Below, piece after piece: positions 33,833-42,394 of a stretch of DNA of 64,000 bases (its first letter is position 1; each line of letters starts with the position of its first letter). Origin of the DNA: JAKEFM01 sp035695825. GTDB lineage: Bacteria > Planctomycetota > UBA1135 > JAKEFM01. A program made the position numbers and the translations under genes. Under the pieces are notes generated by a model. That model was not told the origin of the DNA. It was given only the letters and a program-made list of their open reading frames with translations, and did no database searches. Location of the stretch: assembly GCA_035695825.1 (NCBI GenBank), contig DASRRH010000010.1, positions 1 to 64,000 of the forward strand, read 5' to 3'.

Positions 33833-35004
33833 TTCGAGAGGACTTCGAGCCTCTCGATGACCAGCATCTTCGGGACGCGCCCCTCGTTCTCGAGGATCTT
33901 CCCCTTGATCCCGACCTCCTTCCCCTGGAAGGAGCCGAGGTCGTAGCGTCCCGAGGGGCAGGAGAGGGCGAAGTAGACGATCCCCCCCTTCTCGAGCCGG
34001 AACTCGGGGCTCGCGGGGGCCGCGCTCGCGCGCTGGATCCATCCGATCGACTCGAAGCGCCTGCGAATGTCGGGAGGCGGGGAGGAGGCCTCCGCGGCGC
34101 GGCGCAGGTCGTCGGCCTTCCGGCTGATCTCCTCGGCCGCCCGCCGCTCGGCCTCGGCCTGCTTCTCGCGCAACAGCCGCGCCGCCTCTTTCTCACGCTC
34201 GAGGGCCTCGAGGGCCTCGAGTCGGGAAAGGCGGTCCTTGACCGCCGCCTTCACGGAATCCTCCCCGGTCCTCTTCGCGACCTCCTCGAAGGCGGCCCGC
34301 GCTTCGCCTGCGCCCTCCGGGCTCCACTTCGCCGCGAGGCCCGTCAGGACGCGGTCCCCCTTCGCGAGGACCTCGGCCGCCTCCTTCTCCTTCTCCCGCG
34401 ACTCCTGCTCCTTCGCGAGTCGGTCGGCGAGGGGTTTCCACTCCGCCTCGACCGCCGCCGCGGCCGCCTCGATCCGCGCGCGGTGCCCTTCGGGGGACCC
34501 GAGGAGCTTCACGCTCGCGGAGGGAACCCACGCGAGGAAGTCCGGAGGGGAAAGGACGCGGTTCCAGCGGTCCGCGCGCGCCTCGAGGAGGCGGAGGACG
34601 GTCCCCTTCCCGACCTGTCCGATCGGGTAGGGCGCCCCGGGGCCCGAGGAAGGGGTGGCCCGGAGGTTCACGCCGCTCCCCGTGACCACGATCGTTCCCG
34701 ACTTCTCCCCCTGCGCCGTGAAGTCGGAGTGGACGAAGCAGGGGAACCCACCCGGAACCTCCACGCGGTACCAGTCCCGTCCCTGCTGCTCCCGCACGAC
34801 CACGATCTCGCCCGCCTTGAGCTCGCGGAGGACCTTTTCGTTTTCCGAGAACAGATTGAAGACCCGGGCTCCGTTCGGGCCCGCTTCCGCGGCCTGGGGG
34901 AGGGGGACGGCCGGGGCGGCGGCGGGGTCCTGGGCGGGGGCGGAGGACGCGGCCGCCGAGGCGAGCAGCGCCGTGAGGGCCGAGAGGGAAGGGCGGGCGA
35001 GCAT
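33829..35004 (-). CDS. Secreted SH3-domain protein with coiled coil
   Basis: A 391-aa exported protein. The signal peptide covers about residues 1-25 (MLARPSLSALTALLASAAASSAPAQ). Two bacterial SH3-like segments follow: one around REQQGRDWYRVEVPG and one at GSGVNLRATPSSGPGAP to LAWVPSASVKLLG. A long Glu/Ala/Arg helical region (about 190-300) then leads to a C-terminal beta domain with SPEFRLEKGG and YDLGSFQGKEVGIKGKI. Such proteins often bind peptidoglycan or partner enzymes. GGAGG lies 7 nt before ATG. Its stop overlaps that of the convergent tgt by 4 nt. Specific role unknown. Confidence 0.78.
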   Translation of the reverse strand: MLARPSLSALTALLASAAASSAPAQDPAAAPAVPLPQAAEAGPNGARVFNLFSENEKVLRELKAGEIVVVREQQGRDWYRVEVPGGFPCFVHSDFTAQGEKSGTIVVTGSGVNLRATPSSGPGAPYPIGQVGKGTVLRLLEARADRWNRVLSPPDFLAWVPSASVKLLGSPEGHRARIEAAAAAVEAEWKPLADRLAKEQESREKEKEAAEVLAKGDRVLTGLAAKWSPEGAGEARAAFEEVAKRTGEDSVKAAVKDRLSRLEALEALEREKEAARLLREKQAEAERRAAEEISRKADDLRRAAEASSPPPDIRRRFESIGWIQRASAAPASPEFRLEKGGIVYFALSCPSGRYDLGSFQGKEVGIKGKILENEGRVPKMLVIERLEVLSN

Positions 35005-35068
35005 CTTCGACCTCCGAGGGGGTGGACGGACCGCGCGTCGCTAGACTGGCCGGCGGGAACGGGCGCGG

Positions 35069-35096
35069 AATATAGCCGGCGCGCGCGCGCGCGCAA
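35069..35096 (-). promoter_or_regulatory. Candidate promoter of the SH3-protein gene with a (GC)8 spacer
   Basis: On the minus strand TTGCGC (35091-35096) and TATATT (35069-35074) are 16 nt apart. The -10 matches five of six consensus bases. The spacer is almost wholly alternating GC. On the plus strand the same AT-rich spot gives TATAGC (35071-35076), a possible -10 for the divergent aminotransferase, so the two promoters would overlap. Prediction only. Confidence 0.4.
35079..35094. repeat. (GC)8 dinucleotide run between divergent genes
   Basis: Sixteen bases of pure alternating GC lie in the 104-nt gap between the SH3-protein and aminotransferase genes, inside the predicted promoter spacer. 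Such runs can slip in length and can adopt left-handed DNA under supercoiling. It is the longest dinucleotide run I noticed. Confidence 0.8.
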
Positions 35097-35108
35097 TCGA
35101 GGACGCGA

Positions 35109-36194
35109 ATGCGCTTCGCACCCTTCACGCACATGGCCTGGGCGAAGTCCCCTGCTCCCGGCATCGAGATCGATCTCTCCCGCAGCGGCTTGCCCCCCTG
35201 CTCCGTGGCCGACCTCGCCGCGGAGCCGACCGACCTCGACCCCGCGGAGGACGATGGCTACGGCCCCTGGCCCCTGCGCGAGGCCCTCGCCGCGCGCTAC
35301 GGCGTGACGCCCGAGGAGGTCCTCGTCTCCGTCTCCTGCACGCACGCCCTCTTCCTCGCGGGCGCCTGCCTGATCGAGCCGGGGGACCGCGTCGGCGTCG
35401 AGACCCCCGGCTACCAGGCGATCCGCCACCTGCCGACGCTGTTCGGCGCCGAGCCGGTCCCCCTCCCCCGCCGGCTCGAGGAGGGGTGGCGCGCCGATCC
35501 GGGGCGGGCCGCCGAGGTCTTGCGGTCGGGCGCGCGGCTCCTCGTCCTCTCCGACCTCCACAATCCGACGGGGGCGGCCCTCCGCCCGGAGGAGGTCGTT
35601 GCGCTCGGCGAGGAGGCCGATCGCTTCGGCGCGCGCCTCCTCGTCGACGAGATCTACAACGAGTTCCTTCCGCGCGGGGGCCGGCCCGTCGCCCACCGGC
35701 TCCATCCGAGGGCGCTCACGGTCTCCGGGGCGACGAAGGCGTTCGGGTTCGGCGGCGTCCGGATCGGCTGGATGATCGCCGAGCCCGAGTTCGTGCGCCG
35801 CGCCTACGCCTTCAACGACTACGTGACCGTCCTCGTCCCCTCCCCGAGCGCGCGCCTGGCGCTTCGGCTGCTCTCGAACCTGCCGCGGATCGAAGGGAAG
35901 GTGGCCTCGCGGGTGGCCGCTGGGCGAGAGGTCTTCGACGCTTGGCTCGCCTCCGAGCCTCGGGTGCGCTGCACCCCGCCCGCGGGGGGGATCGTCGCGT
36001 TCCCGCGGCTTCCGGAGGGGACCGGGGAGGCGGCCTTTGTCGAGGGGCTCGCCTCCCGCGGGAGGGTCCGCGTGACTCCGGGGGAGTTCTTCGGCCTCCC
36101 GGGTCACGTGCGCGTCGGCTTCGGCGGGGAGCCGGACCGCGTCCGCGAGGGCCTGCGACGCCTCTCGGAGGCGCTCGACGAGGGAGGCCGATAG
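35109..36194 (+). CDS. Class I/II PLP-dependent aminotransferase
   Basis: A 361-aa fold-type I aminotransferase. VSVSCTHALFLA takes the place of the cofactor-phosphate loop. DLHNPTGAA carries the conserved Asn (NPTG), VDEIYNEF carries the Asp and Tyr, and VSGATKAFGFGGVRIGW carries the Lys that binds PLP. The overall pattern resembles kynurenine/aspartate-type enzymes, but the substrate cannot be told. GAGG lies 9 nt before ATG 35109. The last 91 nt overlap the 3' end of the convergent larC gene. Confidence 0.88.
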   Translation: MRFAPFTHMAWAKSPAPGIEIDLSRSGLPPCSVADLAAEPTDLDPAEDDGYGPWPLREALAARYGVTPEEVLVSVSCTHALFLAGACLIEPGDRVGVETPGYQAIRHLPTLFGAEPVPLPRRLEEGWRADPGRAAEVLRSGARLLVLSDLHNPTGAALRPEEVVALGEEADRFGARLLVDEIYNEFLPRGGRPVAHRLHPRALTVSGATKAFGFGGVRIGWMIAEPEFVRRAYAFNDYVTVLVPSPSARLALRLLSNLPRIEGKVASRVAAGREVFDAWLASEPRVRCTPPAGGIVAFPRLPEGTGEAAFVEGLASRGRVRVTPGEFFGLPGHVRVGFGGEPDRVREGLRRLSEALDEGGR

Positions 36195-37357
36195 AGGCGG
36201 CGCGCCTCCTCCTCGAGCCGTCGCATCGCCTCGAGGAGCGAGATCTCCCGGGCCGCGGCGAGCCTCCGCGCCTCCTCGTACTCGACCGCGAGCCGCCGGT
36301 TCCCCCGGCCGTCGCCAACCTCCTTGAACCGGACGCGACCGAAGACGGTCTTGAGCTCGAGCGCTCGCCGGGGAAGCGTCGTGCGCGACGCCGTCCACCG
36401 CCGAACCCCGAGGGTTCCCGTCTCGCGGAAGAGCGCGGCCTCGACCTCGCGGCGCCGGCCGAAGGGGACGATCGCGGTCACCACGACTCCTGGGCGGTTC
36501 TTCTTCATGAAGACGGGCGTGACGAAGGCGTCCAGGGCCCCCGCCTCGAGGAGCCGCTCGAGCGCGTGGCCGACGACCTGGCCCGGGACGTCGTCGAGGT
36601 TCGTCTCGAGCAGCTCCACGGTCTCCGCCCCCCCGTCCCCCTCGCTTTCCCCGACGACGACGCGGAGCAGGTTCGGACCGTCCCCGAAGTCGCGCGAGCC
36701 CGCCCCGTAGCCGACGGCCTCGATCCGGAGCCGGACCTCCTCCGCGAAGGCCGCCCGGAGACCCGTCAGGATCGCGGCTCCGGTGGGGGTCGTCCGCTCC
36801 CCCGGGCCTCCGCCGAGGCGCACCTCGGAGCCTCGCAGCAGCTCGAGCGTTCCCGGCGCCGGGACCGGGATCGTCCCGTGCTCGCTGCTCGTCCGTCCCG
36901 TCCCGAGGCGGGGAGGCGAGGCGGCGACGGCGTCGGCCTGGAGCGACTCGAGCGCGAGGCAGGCCCCGACCACGTCGGCGATCGCGTCCGAAGCCCCGAC
37001 CTCGTGGAAGTGGACCCGCTCGAGGGTGGTTCCGTGCACGGCCGCCTCGGCGCCCGCAAGCCGCCGGAAGACGGCGAGGGCCCTCTCCCGGACGCGCCCG
37101 GGGAGGGGGGCGGCGGCCACGATCCGCTCGATGTCGCGCAGGCTCCGGTGCTCCTCGCGCGGGGGCCTCTGGACCTCGAATCGGGTGGCCCGGAAGCCTC
37201 CGAAGACCGCGCGCCGGGCGCGGACCCGGACTCCGCGGAGCCCGAGCGACTCGATCCCCTCCCGGACGGCGGAAAACTTCGCGCCCGCGTCGAGGAGGGC
37301 GCCAACGATCATGTCTCCGGCCGCTCCCGCCCAGCAGTCGAAATAAGCTGTCCGCAT
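36104..37357 (-). CDS. larC: Nickel-pincer cofactor biosynthesis protein LarC
   Basis: A 417-aa LarC family protein (lactate racemase cofactor; nickel inserted by CTP-dependent cyclometallation). The family start is MRTAYFDCWAGAAGDMIVGALLDAGA. HFHEVGASDAIADVVGACLALE carries the conserved His and Asp residues. GTIPVPAPGTLELL, TTPTGAAIL, ETNLDDVPGQVVGHALERL and FMKKNRPGVV follow. LarB and LarE are not in the window. The C-terminal 30 residues (Arg/Ser/Pro-rich) arise from antisense overlap with the aminotransferase gene. Lactate racemisation itself is not implied, since LarA is not seen here. Confidence 0.93.
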   Translation of the reverse strand: MRTAYFDCWAGAAGDMIVGALLDAGAKFSAVREGIESLGLRGVRVRARRAVFGGFRATRFEVQRPPREEHRSLRDIERIVAAAPLPGRVRERALAVFRRLAGAEAAVHGTTLERVHFHEVGASDAIADVVGACLALESLQADAVAASPPRLGTGRTSSEHGTIPVPAPGTLELLRGSEVRLGGGPGERTTPTGAAILTGLRAAFAEEVRLRIEAVGYGAGSRDFGDGPNLLRVVVGESEGDGGAETVELLETNLDDVPGQVVGHALERLLEAGALDAFVTPVFMKKNRPGVVVTAIVPFGRRREVEAALFRETGTLGVRRWTASRTTLPRRALELKTVFGRVRFKEVGDGRGNRRLAVEYEEARRLAAAREISLLEAMRRLEEEARRLYRPPSSSASERRRRPSRTRSGSPPKPTRT

Positions 37358-37445
37358 CCGGGGTCCCAGGGGCGACGGTCATTCTGCCGGAATCGGTCCG
37401 GGGAACGACGGGGGTTTCCACGGCACGGCTCCGGCCTAGAGATAG

Positions 37446-39098
37446 ATGTCGAAGATGAACGCGGGACGAACCTTGCTCCTTTCGTGGATCGCCGCTCTGC
37501 TCGCGGCGGGCTCTTCCCCGGTGGAGGGGCAGGAGCCGGGCGCGATCCCCCCGGTCTCACCGGGCTCGGGTCCCACCGAGCAGGAGGGGCCCGACCTCAC
37601 TTGGGAGAGTTGGTGGGCCCGGGAGAAGGGGCCGCTGCTCGACCTGCGGGCGCGCTTGTTCCCCGCCCCTCCCGCCGGGGCCGACCTCCCCGCGGGGTAC
37701 GTCCCCCTCCCCCCTTCCGAGCGACGCGCGCGCGTCCGCCAGGCGCTCCTCGAGGCGCTGAAGGATCGCGTCCCGACGGTGCGCAGGGCCGCGGCGATCG
37801 GGCTCGGGAAAACACGGGACCCGGAGGCGCTCCCCTCCCTCCTCCAGACCGCGAAGGGAGACCCCGACCGAGCCGTACGCCACGGCTCGCTCCTCGGACT
37901 GGGCCTCCTCGCGGCGCCGGGCGCCGTTCCCCCCCTTCGCGAGTCCCTCGAGAACTTGAGGGGCGAGACCACGGCGCGCCTCTACTCGGCCGCCGCCCTC
38001 GGGTTCAGCGGGGGCGGGACGGCCTCCCTCCGGACCGTCTTCGGCGACGGCGGCGCTCGGCCGGCGGCGAGGGAGGTGAGGATCGTGGCCGCCTACGCGC
38101 TCGGGGCGTCGGGGGATCCCTCGGTCGTCCCGTTCCTCGTGCGCGCCCTCGCTCGACACGAGGAAGGGGATGCGATCGTCCAGGCGGCCCTGGTCGCCGC
38201 GCTCGGCCGGCTCGGGGACGCCTCCGCGCTCCCCCTGGTCGAGGCGAGCCTCGCCGCGGAGGATCCCCCGGTGCGGGCCGCGGCGTGCTCCGCCCTCGCT
38301 TCCCTCGTCCCCGCGGGAGACCCACGAGCCATTTCCCGCCTGACGAAGCTCGCGGGCGAAGACCCGGATCGCTACGCGCGGGCGCAGGCGCTCCTCTCCC
38401 TCGGGGCGATCGGAGGGGAGGAGGCGAGGTCCGCCCTTCGCCGCGCGCTCTCCGGGGAGGAGGGGCTCGACACGAATTTCCTCTCCCCCTACGCGGGCTT
38501 CGCGCTCTCGCTCGCGGGAACCGCCCAGGACGAGCCCGCCCTTCTCGGGGCCTTCCGGCGCGAGCGCGAGGTGCGCGTCCGGAGCGGCCTCTCCCTGGCG
38601 CTCGGGCTCCTCGGGGGTCCCGCCGCAGCCGCGGCCCTCCTTCCCGAAGTCGAACGCCTCGGGAATCCCGAGGTCTTCAAGGCCGCTTCGATCGCCCTCG
38701 GCCTCTTGCGGGCCGGCCCCGCCGCCCGGCCGCTCGACGCGGTCCTCGCCCGGGAACGGCGGCCGGACGTCCTGCGCGCGGCGGCCGTCGGCCGCGGGCT
38801 CCTCGGGGACGCCGGAGTGCTGGACGCCCTCGGGGAGCGGTTGCACCGGGAGAACTCCGCGGCGATGGTCGGGGCGATCGCCGCCGCCCTCGGCGACCTC
38901 GGGGATGCTCGCTCGCTCGACGCGCTCCTCGAGGCGTTGCGGCGGCCGGGCCTTCCCGACTCCGCCCGTGTCGAGGTGGTCGTCGCCCTCGGCAAACTCG
39001 CCGACCCCTCCCCCCACCCCTCGATCAGCCGACTCTCCCGCGGCACGCTCGCCGCCGTCACGTCTCCGACGCTCGAAGAGATCCTCCGGACGGAGTGA
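37446..39098 (+). CDS. Exported HEAT-repeat protein
   Basis: A 550-aa protein with an N-terminal signal peptide (SWIAALLAAGSSPVEGQ). A long array of HEAT/PBS-lyase-like helical repeats runs from about residue 85 to 520. Examples are PTVRRAAAIGLGKTRDPEALPSLL, PSVVPFLVRALA and AVVALGKLADPS-type repeats. Such solenoids bind proteins; no catalytic domain is seen. ATG 37446 and ATG 37455 are in frame, with TAGAGA just upstream and no Shine-Dalgarno; either could be the start. The last 41 nt overlap the convergent comF. A second HEAT protein with a vWA domain is encoded at 61363. Confidence 0.83.
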   Translation: MSKMNAGRTLLLSWIAALLAAGSSPVEGQEPGAIPPVSPGSGPTEQEGPDLTWESWWAREKGPLLDLRARLFPAPPAGADLPAGYVPLPPSERRARVRQALLEALKDRVPTVRRAAAIGLGKTRDPEALPSLLQTAKGDPDRAVRHGSLLGLGLLAAPGAVPPLRESLENLRGETTARLYSAAALGFSGGGTASLRTVFGDGGARPAAREVRIVAAYALGASGDPSVVPFLVRALARHEEGDAIVQAALVAALGRLGDASALPLVEASLAAEDPPVRAAACSALASLVPAGDPRAISRLTKLAGEDPDRYARAQALLSLGAIGGEEARSALRRALSGEEGLDTNFLSPYAGFALSLAGTAQDEPALLGAFRREREVRVRSGLSLALGLLGGPAAAAALLPEVERLGNPEVFKAASIALGLLRAGPAARPLDAVLARERRPDVLRAAAVGRGLLGDAGVLDALGERLHRENSAAMVGAIAAALGDLGDARSLDALLEALRRPGLPDSARVEVVVALGKLADPSPHPSISRLSRGTLAAVTSPTLEEILRTE

Positions 39099-39891
39099 GG
39101 TCCGATCCGGGCACGCCGCCCCGGGCGGCGGCGAGGGCGTAGACGCGGCGCGCGCCCGCGCGGCGAAGGACCCGCGCGCACGCGGAGAGGGTGGCGCCGG
39201 AGGTCATCACGTCGTCGACGAGGAGGACCGCGGCGCCTCGGAGCCGGGGAAGGCGGCGGCGCAGGCCGCGGGGGCGAAGCGCGAAGGCCCCCTCGACGTT
39301 CCGGGCGCGCGAGAGGGTCGTCGGGGACCCCTGCGGAGGCGTGTCGCGCGTCCGCAGGAGGAGGTCGCGGAAGGGGAGCCCGAGCTGCGTGGCGAGGTCC
39401 CGCGCGATCGCCTCGGACTGGTTGAACCCGCGCTCGCGCCGCTTGCGCGCGTGGAGAGGAACCGCCGCGACGAGCGTCGCCTCGCGGTCCCAGGCCTCCG
39501 CGCGGGCGACGCGAGCCATCGCGTCGACGAGGGGGTAGGCCGCGTGGGAGCGGCCTCCGAACTTGAGGGCGCGGACGAGCTCTCCGGCCGCCCCGGCGTA
39601 GAGGGCCGCCGCCCGGGCCCGGACGAACGCGGGGCGGACCGACCGGCAGTCGGGGCAGCGGGGGGGACGAGGGGCCTGCGGAGCCGCCGGCAGCAGGGCG
39701 CCGCAACGGCCGCAGAGGACCCCCTCGAGTCCCTTCCACCGCGCGACGTGCTCCCGACAGAGCCAGGGACCCTCGTCCGGATCGAGGAGCCGCGCGCAGA
39801 GGGTACATGCGGGAGGGTAGAGGAGGTCGAGCGCCGCCCGCGCGAGCGCGGACGCGAGGGGGGAGAGGAGCGAGACGACCCGGGCCCACAG
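39058..39891 (-). CDS. comF: ComF-family phosphoribosyltransferase without a canonical start codon
   Basis: A 277-aa ComF/GntX family protein. The N-terminal zinc finger has LDLLYPPACTLCARLL, a later LCREH, CGRCG and CPDC. The phosphoribosyltransferase domain has VPLHARKRRERGFNQSE and LLVDDVMTSGATLSACARVL. ComF is linked to DNA uptake and to processing of purine/fork intermediates. Between the upstream in-frame TAA (39919-39921) and residue 125 there is no ATG, GTG or TTG. The only near-cognate candidate is CTG at 39891, so that start is provisional. A frameshift or sequencing error upstream is the alternative. Confidence 0.85.
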   Translation of the reverse strand: MWARVVSLLSPLASALARAALDLLYPPACTLCARLLDPDEGPWLCREHVARWKGLEGVLCGRCGALLPAAPQAPRPPRCPDCRSVRPAFVRARAAALYAGAAGELVRALKFGGRSHAAYPLVDAMARVARAEAWDREATLVAAVPLHARKRRERGFNQSEAIARDLATQLGLPFRDLLLRTRDTPPQGSPTTLSRARNVEGAFALRPRGLRRRLPRLRGAAVLLVDDVMTSGATLSACARVLRRAGARRVYALAAARGGVPGSDLTPSGGSLRASET

Positions 39892-39930
39892 GAGGAAAGA
39901 CGCGCGCGGACGGAAGGGTTACAGCGCCGG

Positions 39931-40506
39931 TCAGAACCCGACGGCCGTCGGTCGGACGGGCGTCGGGATGGGGCGCGCGCCCCGGACCGCACGGGCCGAA
40001 TCCTCGGGCACGCCGAGCGTGCGGCGGACCTTCGCGACGTACTCCTCCACCGTGTCCGCCTCGGAGCGGGGGATGCCGAAGACCTCCCCGATCTCCATCG
40101 TGAGGTCCAGCTGCCGCTCGAAGGGCCAGTCTCGCCTCTGCTGGAAGAAATCGCGGAGGTGGCGCTTGAAGGTCGACAGCGCCAGGCGGGAGGAGCCGAC
40201 GGCGGCGGCCGCCGCGAGGAGGCCGACGAGGCCGAGGAGCGCCCCGAGCCACGCGGTCGGCGGGGAGGTCGGAGCGGCGAAGCCCGCGAAGTTCAGGCCG
40301 AACCCGGCGAAGAGGAAGCCGAAGCCGAAGAGCGAGTGGATCTTCCTCCGCTCCGTGTCCTGGCAGCCCGCCAGGGTCGTCGGCTTGTCGTCGAACGCGT
40401 CCTCGATCGCGCGCCGCGGCCGCGAGAGGAGGGCCGCGTTCGCGAGGAACGCGAGGCCGATCCCCTGCGTTGCAGAGCCCGTGAGGAGGAGGTCGACGTT
40501 GAACAC
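39931..40506 (-). CDS. Uncharacterised membrane protein
   Basis: A 191-aa protein with about four hydrophobic helices: LLLTGSATQGIGLAFLANAALL, LFGFGFLFAGFGLNFAGFA, AWLGALLGLVGLLAAAAAV, and a soluble C-terminal part with FKRHLRDFFQQRR. GTG at 40506 is the first start giving a full first helix; the frame is open further upstream into DNA antisense to gatC, so the start is uncertain. It overlaps nothing on its strand and precedes comF by 39 nt. No family recognised. Confidence 0.6.
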   Translation of the reverse strand: MFNVDLLLTGSATQGIGLAFLANAALLSRPRRAIEDAFDDKPTTLAGCQDTERRKIHSLFGFGFLFAGFGLNFAGFAAPTSPPTAWLGALLGLVGLLAAAAAVGSSRLALSTFKRHLRDFFQQRRDWPFERQLDLTMEIGEVFGIPRSEADTVEEYVAKVRRTLGVPEDSARAVRGARPIPTPVRPTAVGF

Positions 40507-40604
40507 CCCGATGCGCGCGCCGTTCGAGGCCCGGAGGAGCGCAAATGGTAAGGGCCCGGGCGAGGACCGCAAGGCGGAAGTCGATCCCCCCCCCTGCCCG
40601 CACC

Positions 40605-40610
40605 TAGAAT
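40605..40610 (+). promoter_or_regulatory. Candidate -10 element of the gatCAB operon
   Basis: TAGAAT matches five of six -10 bases and ends 7 nt before ATG 40618. The ATG at 40609 in the same frame lies inside the hexamer and would be untranscribed. No Shine-Dalgarno precedes ATG 40618. This suggests a leaderless or near-leaderless gatC message. Confidence 0.4.
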
Positions 40611-40617
40611 GCCCCGG

Positions 40618-40905
40618 ATGGATCCGAGGGAAGCGATCGCCGGCGTCGCCCGCCTCGCCCGGCTCGACCTCGAGCCCGCCGAAGGCGAGCGCATCGCCGC
40701 CCAGCTCGGCGACATCCTCCGCCACTTCGAGTCGATCCGTGCCCTCCCGACCGAGGGGGTCGCCCCGATCGTGCACGCGACCCCCGGCGCGGATGTGTTC
40801 CGGCCGGACGAGCCCCTCCCCTCCCTCCCGCGCGAGGAGGTCCTCGGGAACGCGCCGGAGGCGGAGGGGGGATTCTTCGCCGTCCCGAAGGTGGTCGAGG
40901 CGTGA
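40618..40905 (+). CDS. gatC: Asp/Glu-tRNA amidotransferase subunit GatC
   Basis: A 95-aa small subunit of the GatCAB amidotransferase, which converts misacylated Glu-tRNA-Gln and/or Asp-tRNA-Asn. The helical body is MDPREAIAGVARLARLDLEPAE followed by LGDILRHFESIRALP. Its C-terminal half has LREEEVLxNAPEA-like LPREEVLGNAPEA. ATG 40618 (MDPREA) is preferred over ATG 40609 because the latter overlaps the likely -10 hexamer. Its stop overlaps the GTG start of gatA. Confidence 0.92.
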   Translation: MDPREAIAGVARLARLDLEPAEGERIAAQLGDILRHFESIRALPTEGVAPIVHATPGADVFRPDEPLPSLPREEVLGNAPEAEGGFFAVPKVVEA

Positions 40906-42392
40906 ACGACCTCGCCTCGCTCTCCGCGACGGCGCTCCGCTCCGCCGCGGCGCGCGGCGAGGTCTCCGTCCGCGAGATCGTCGAGGCGCACCTCGCGCGG
41001 ATCGCCTCCTTCGATCCCCTCCTCCACGCCTTCCTCGGCGTGGACGAGGCGGGGGCCCGCGCGGCGGCGGGCGCCCTCGACGCGGCCCGGGCGCGGGGGG
41101 AGCCCGCCGGTCCGCTCTTCGGCGTCCCGGTCGCCCTAAAGGACAACCTCTGCGTCCGGGGGTGGGAGACGACCTGCGGCTCGCGCATCCTCCGCGGCTT
41201 CCGCCCCCCGTACGAGGCGACGGCGGTGGCCCGGCTGCGGGCGGCCGGCGCCGTCCTCCTCGGCCGGACGAACCTCGACGAGTTCGCGATGGGATCCTCG
41301 ACGGAGAACTCCGCCTTTGGCCCGACGCGCAACCCGTGGGATCCTTCGCGCGCCCCGGGGGGCTCGAGCGGAGGCTCGGCCGCGGCGGTCGCCGCCCGCC
41401 TCGCCGCCCTCGCCCTCGGCTCGGACACGGGGGGGTCGATCCGCCAGCCCGCCGCGCTCTGCGGGGTCGTCGGAGTGAAGCCCACCTACGGCCGCGTCTC
41501 TCGCTACGGCCTCGTCGCGTTCGGCTCTTCCCTCGACCAGATCGGGCCCCTCGCCCGCACGGTCGAGGACGCCGCCGCGGCCCTCTCCGTGATCGCGGGG
41601 CGGGACTCGAACGACTCGACGAGCGTGGCCGACGCGGTCCCCGACTACCTCTCCGCGCTCGGGCGGGGCGTCGAGGGGCTGCGCCTGGGGCTTCCCCGGG
41701 AGTACTTTCCCCCCGACCTCGACCCGGAGATCCGCGGCGCTCTCGAGCGGTGCCTCGAGCGGCTCCGGGGGCTCGGCGCGACGGTCGAGGAGATCTCCCT
41801 CCCGCATGCCTCCGCCGCGATCCCCACCTACTACATCGTCGCGACCTCGGAGGCCTCGAGCAACCTCGCCCGCTACGACGGGGTGAAGTACGGCCTGCGC
41901 GAGGGAGGGGACGGGGACCTGCGGGCGATGTACGGCCGGACCCGGGGCCGGGGGTTCGGGGCCGAGGTGAAGCGACGGATCCTCCTCGGGACCTTCGCCC
42001 TCTCGAGCGGCTACTACGAGGCCTACTACGGCCGGGCGCTGCGCGCGCGGGCGCTGCTCCGGCGCGATTTCGACGAGGCCTTCCGGCGCGTCGACCTCCT
42101 CCTCGCTCCGACCTCCCCGTTCCCGGCCTTCCGCCTGGGCGAGAAGCTCGACGACCCGATCCAGATGTATCTCTGCGACGTCTTCACGGTGACGGCGAAC
42201 CTCGTCGGGCTCCCGGCCGTCTCGGTTCCCGCGGGATTCACGAGGGCGCGCCGCGACGCCCCCGAGCTCCCGATCGGCGTCCAGGTCTTCGGCCGCCCCC
42301 TCGCGGAGGCCGACTGCCTCCGCGCCGCCGCGGCGATCGAACGCGCCTGCCCGGTTGCGGATCGCGCCCCCGCGCTCGCGGCCGACCCCTAG
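40902..42392 (+). CDS. gatA: Asp/Glu-tRNA amidotransferase subunit GatA
   Basis: A 496-aa amidase-signature subunit that hydrolyses glutamine and passes ammonia to GatB. The Ser-Ser-Lys catalytic set is visible: Lys in VALKDNLCVRGWETTCGS, cis-Ser and nucleophile in APGGSSGGSAAAVAARLAALALGSDTGGSIRQPA. VGVKPTYGRVSRYG and PLAEADCL-type C-terminal parts follow. GTG at 40902 overlaps the gatC stop (GTGA). Length and motifs are normal. Confidence 0.97.
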   Translation: MNDLASLSATALRSAAARGEVSVREIVEAHLARIASFDPLLHAFLGVDEAGARAAAGALDAARARGEPAGPLFGVPVALKDNLCVRGWETTCGSRILRGFRPPYEATAVARLRAAGAVLLGRTNLDEFAMGSSTENSAFGPTRNPWDPSRAPGGSSGGSAAAVAARLAALALGSDTGGSIRQPAALCGVVGVKPTYGRVSRYGLVAFGSSLDQIGPLARTVEDAAAALSVIAGRDSNDSTSVADAVPDYLSALGRGVEGLRLGLPREYFPPDLDPEIRGALERCLERLRGLGATVEEISLPHASAAIPTYYIVATSEASSNLARYDGVKYGLREGGDGDLRAMYGRTRGRGFGAEVKRRILLGTFALSSGYYEAYYGRALRARALLRRDFDEAFRRVDLLLAPTSPFPAFRLGEKLDDPIQMYLCDVFTVTANLVGLPAVSVPAGFTRARRDAPELPIGVQVFGRPLAEADCLRAAAAIERACPVADRAPALAADP

Positions 42393-42394
42393 CG

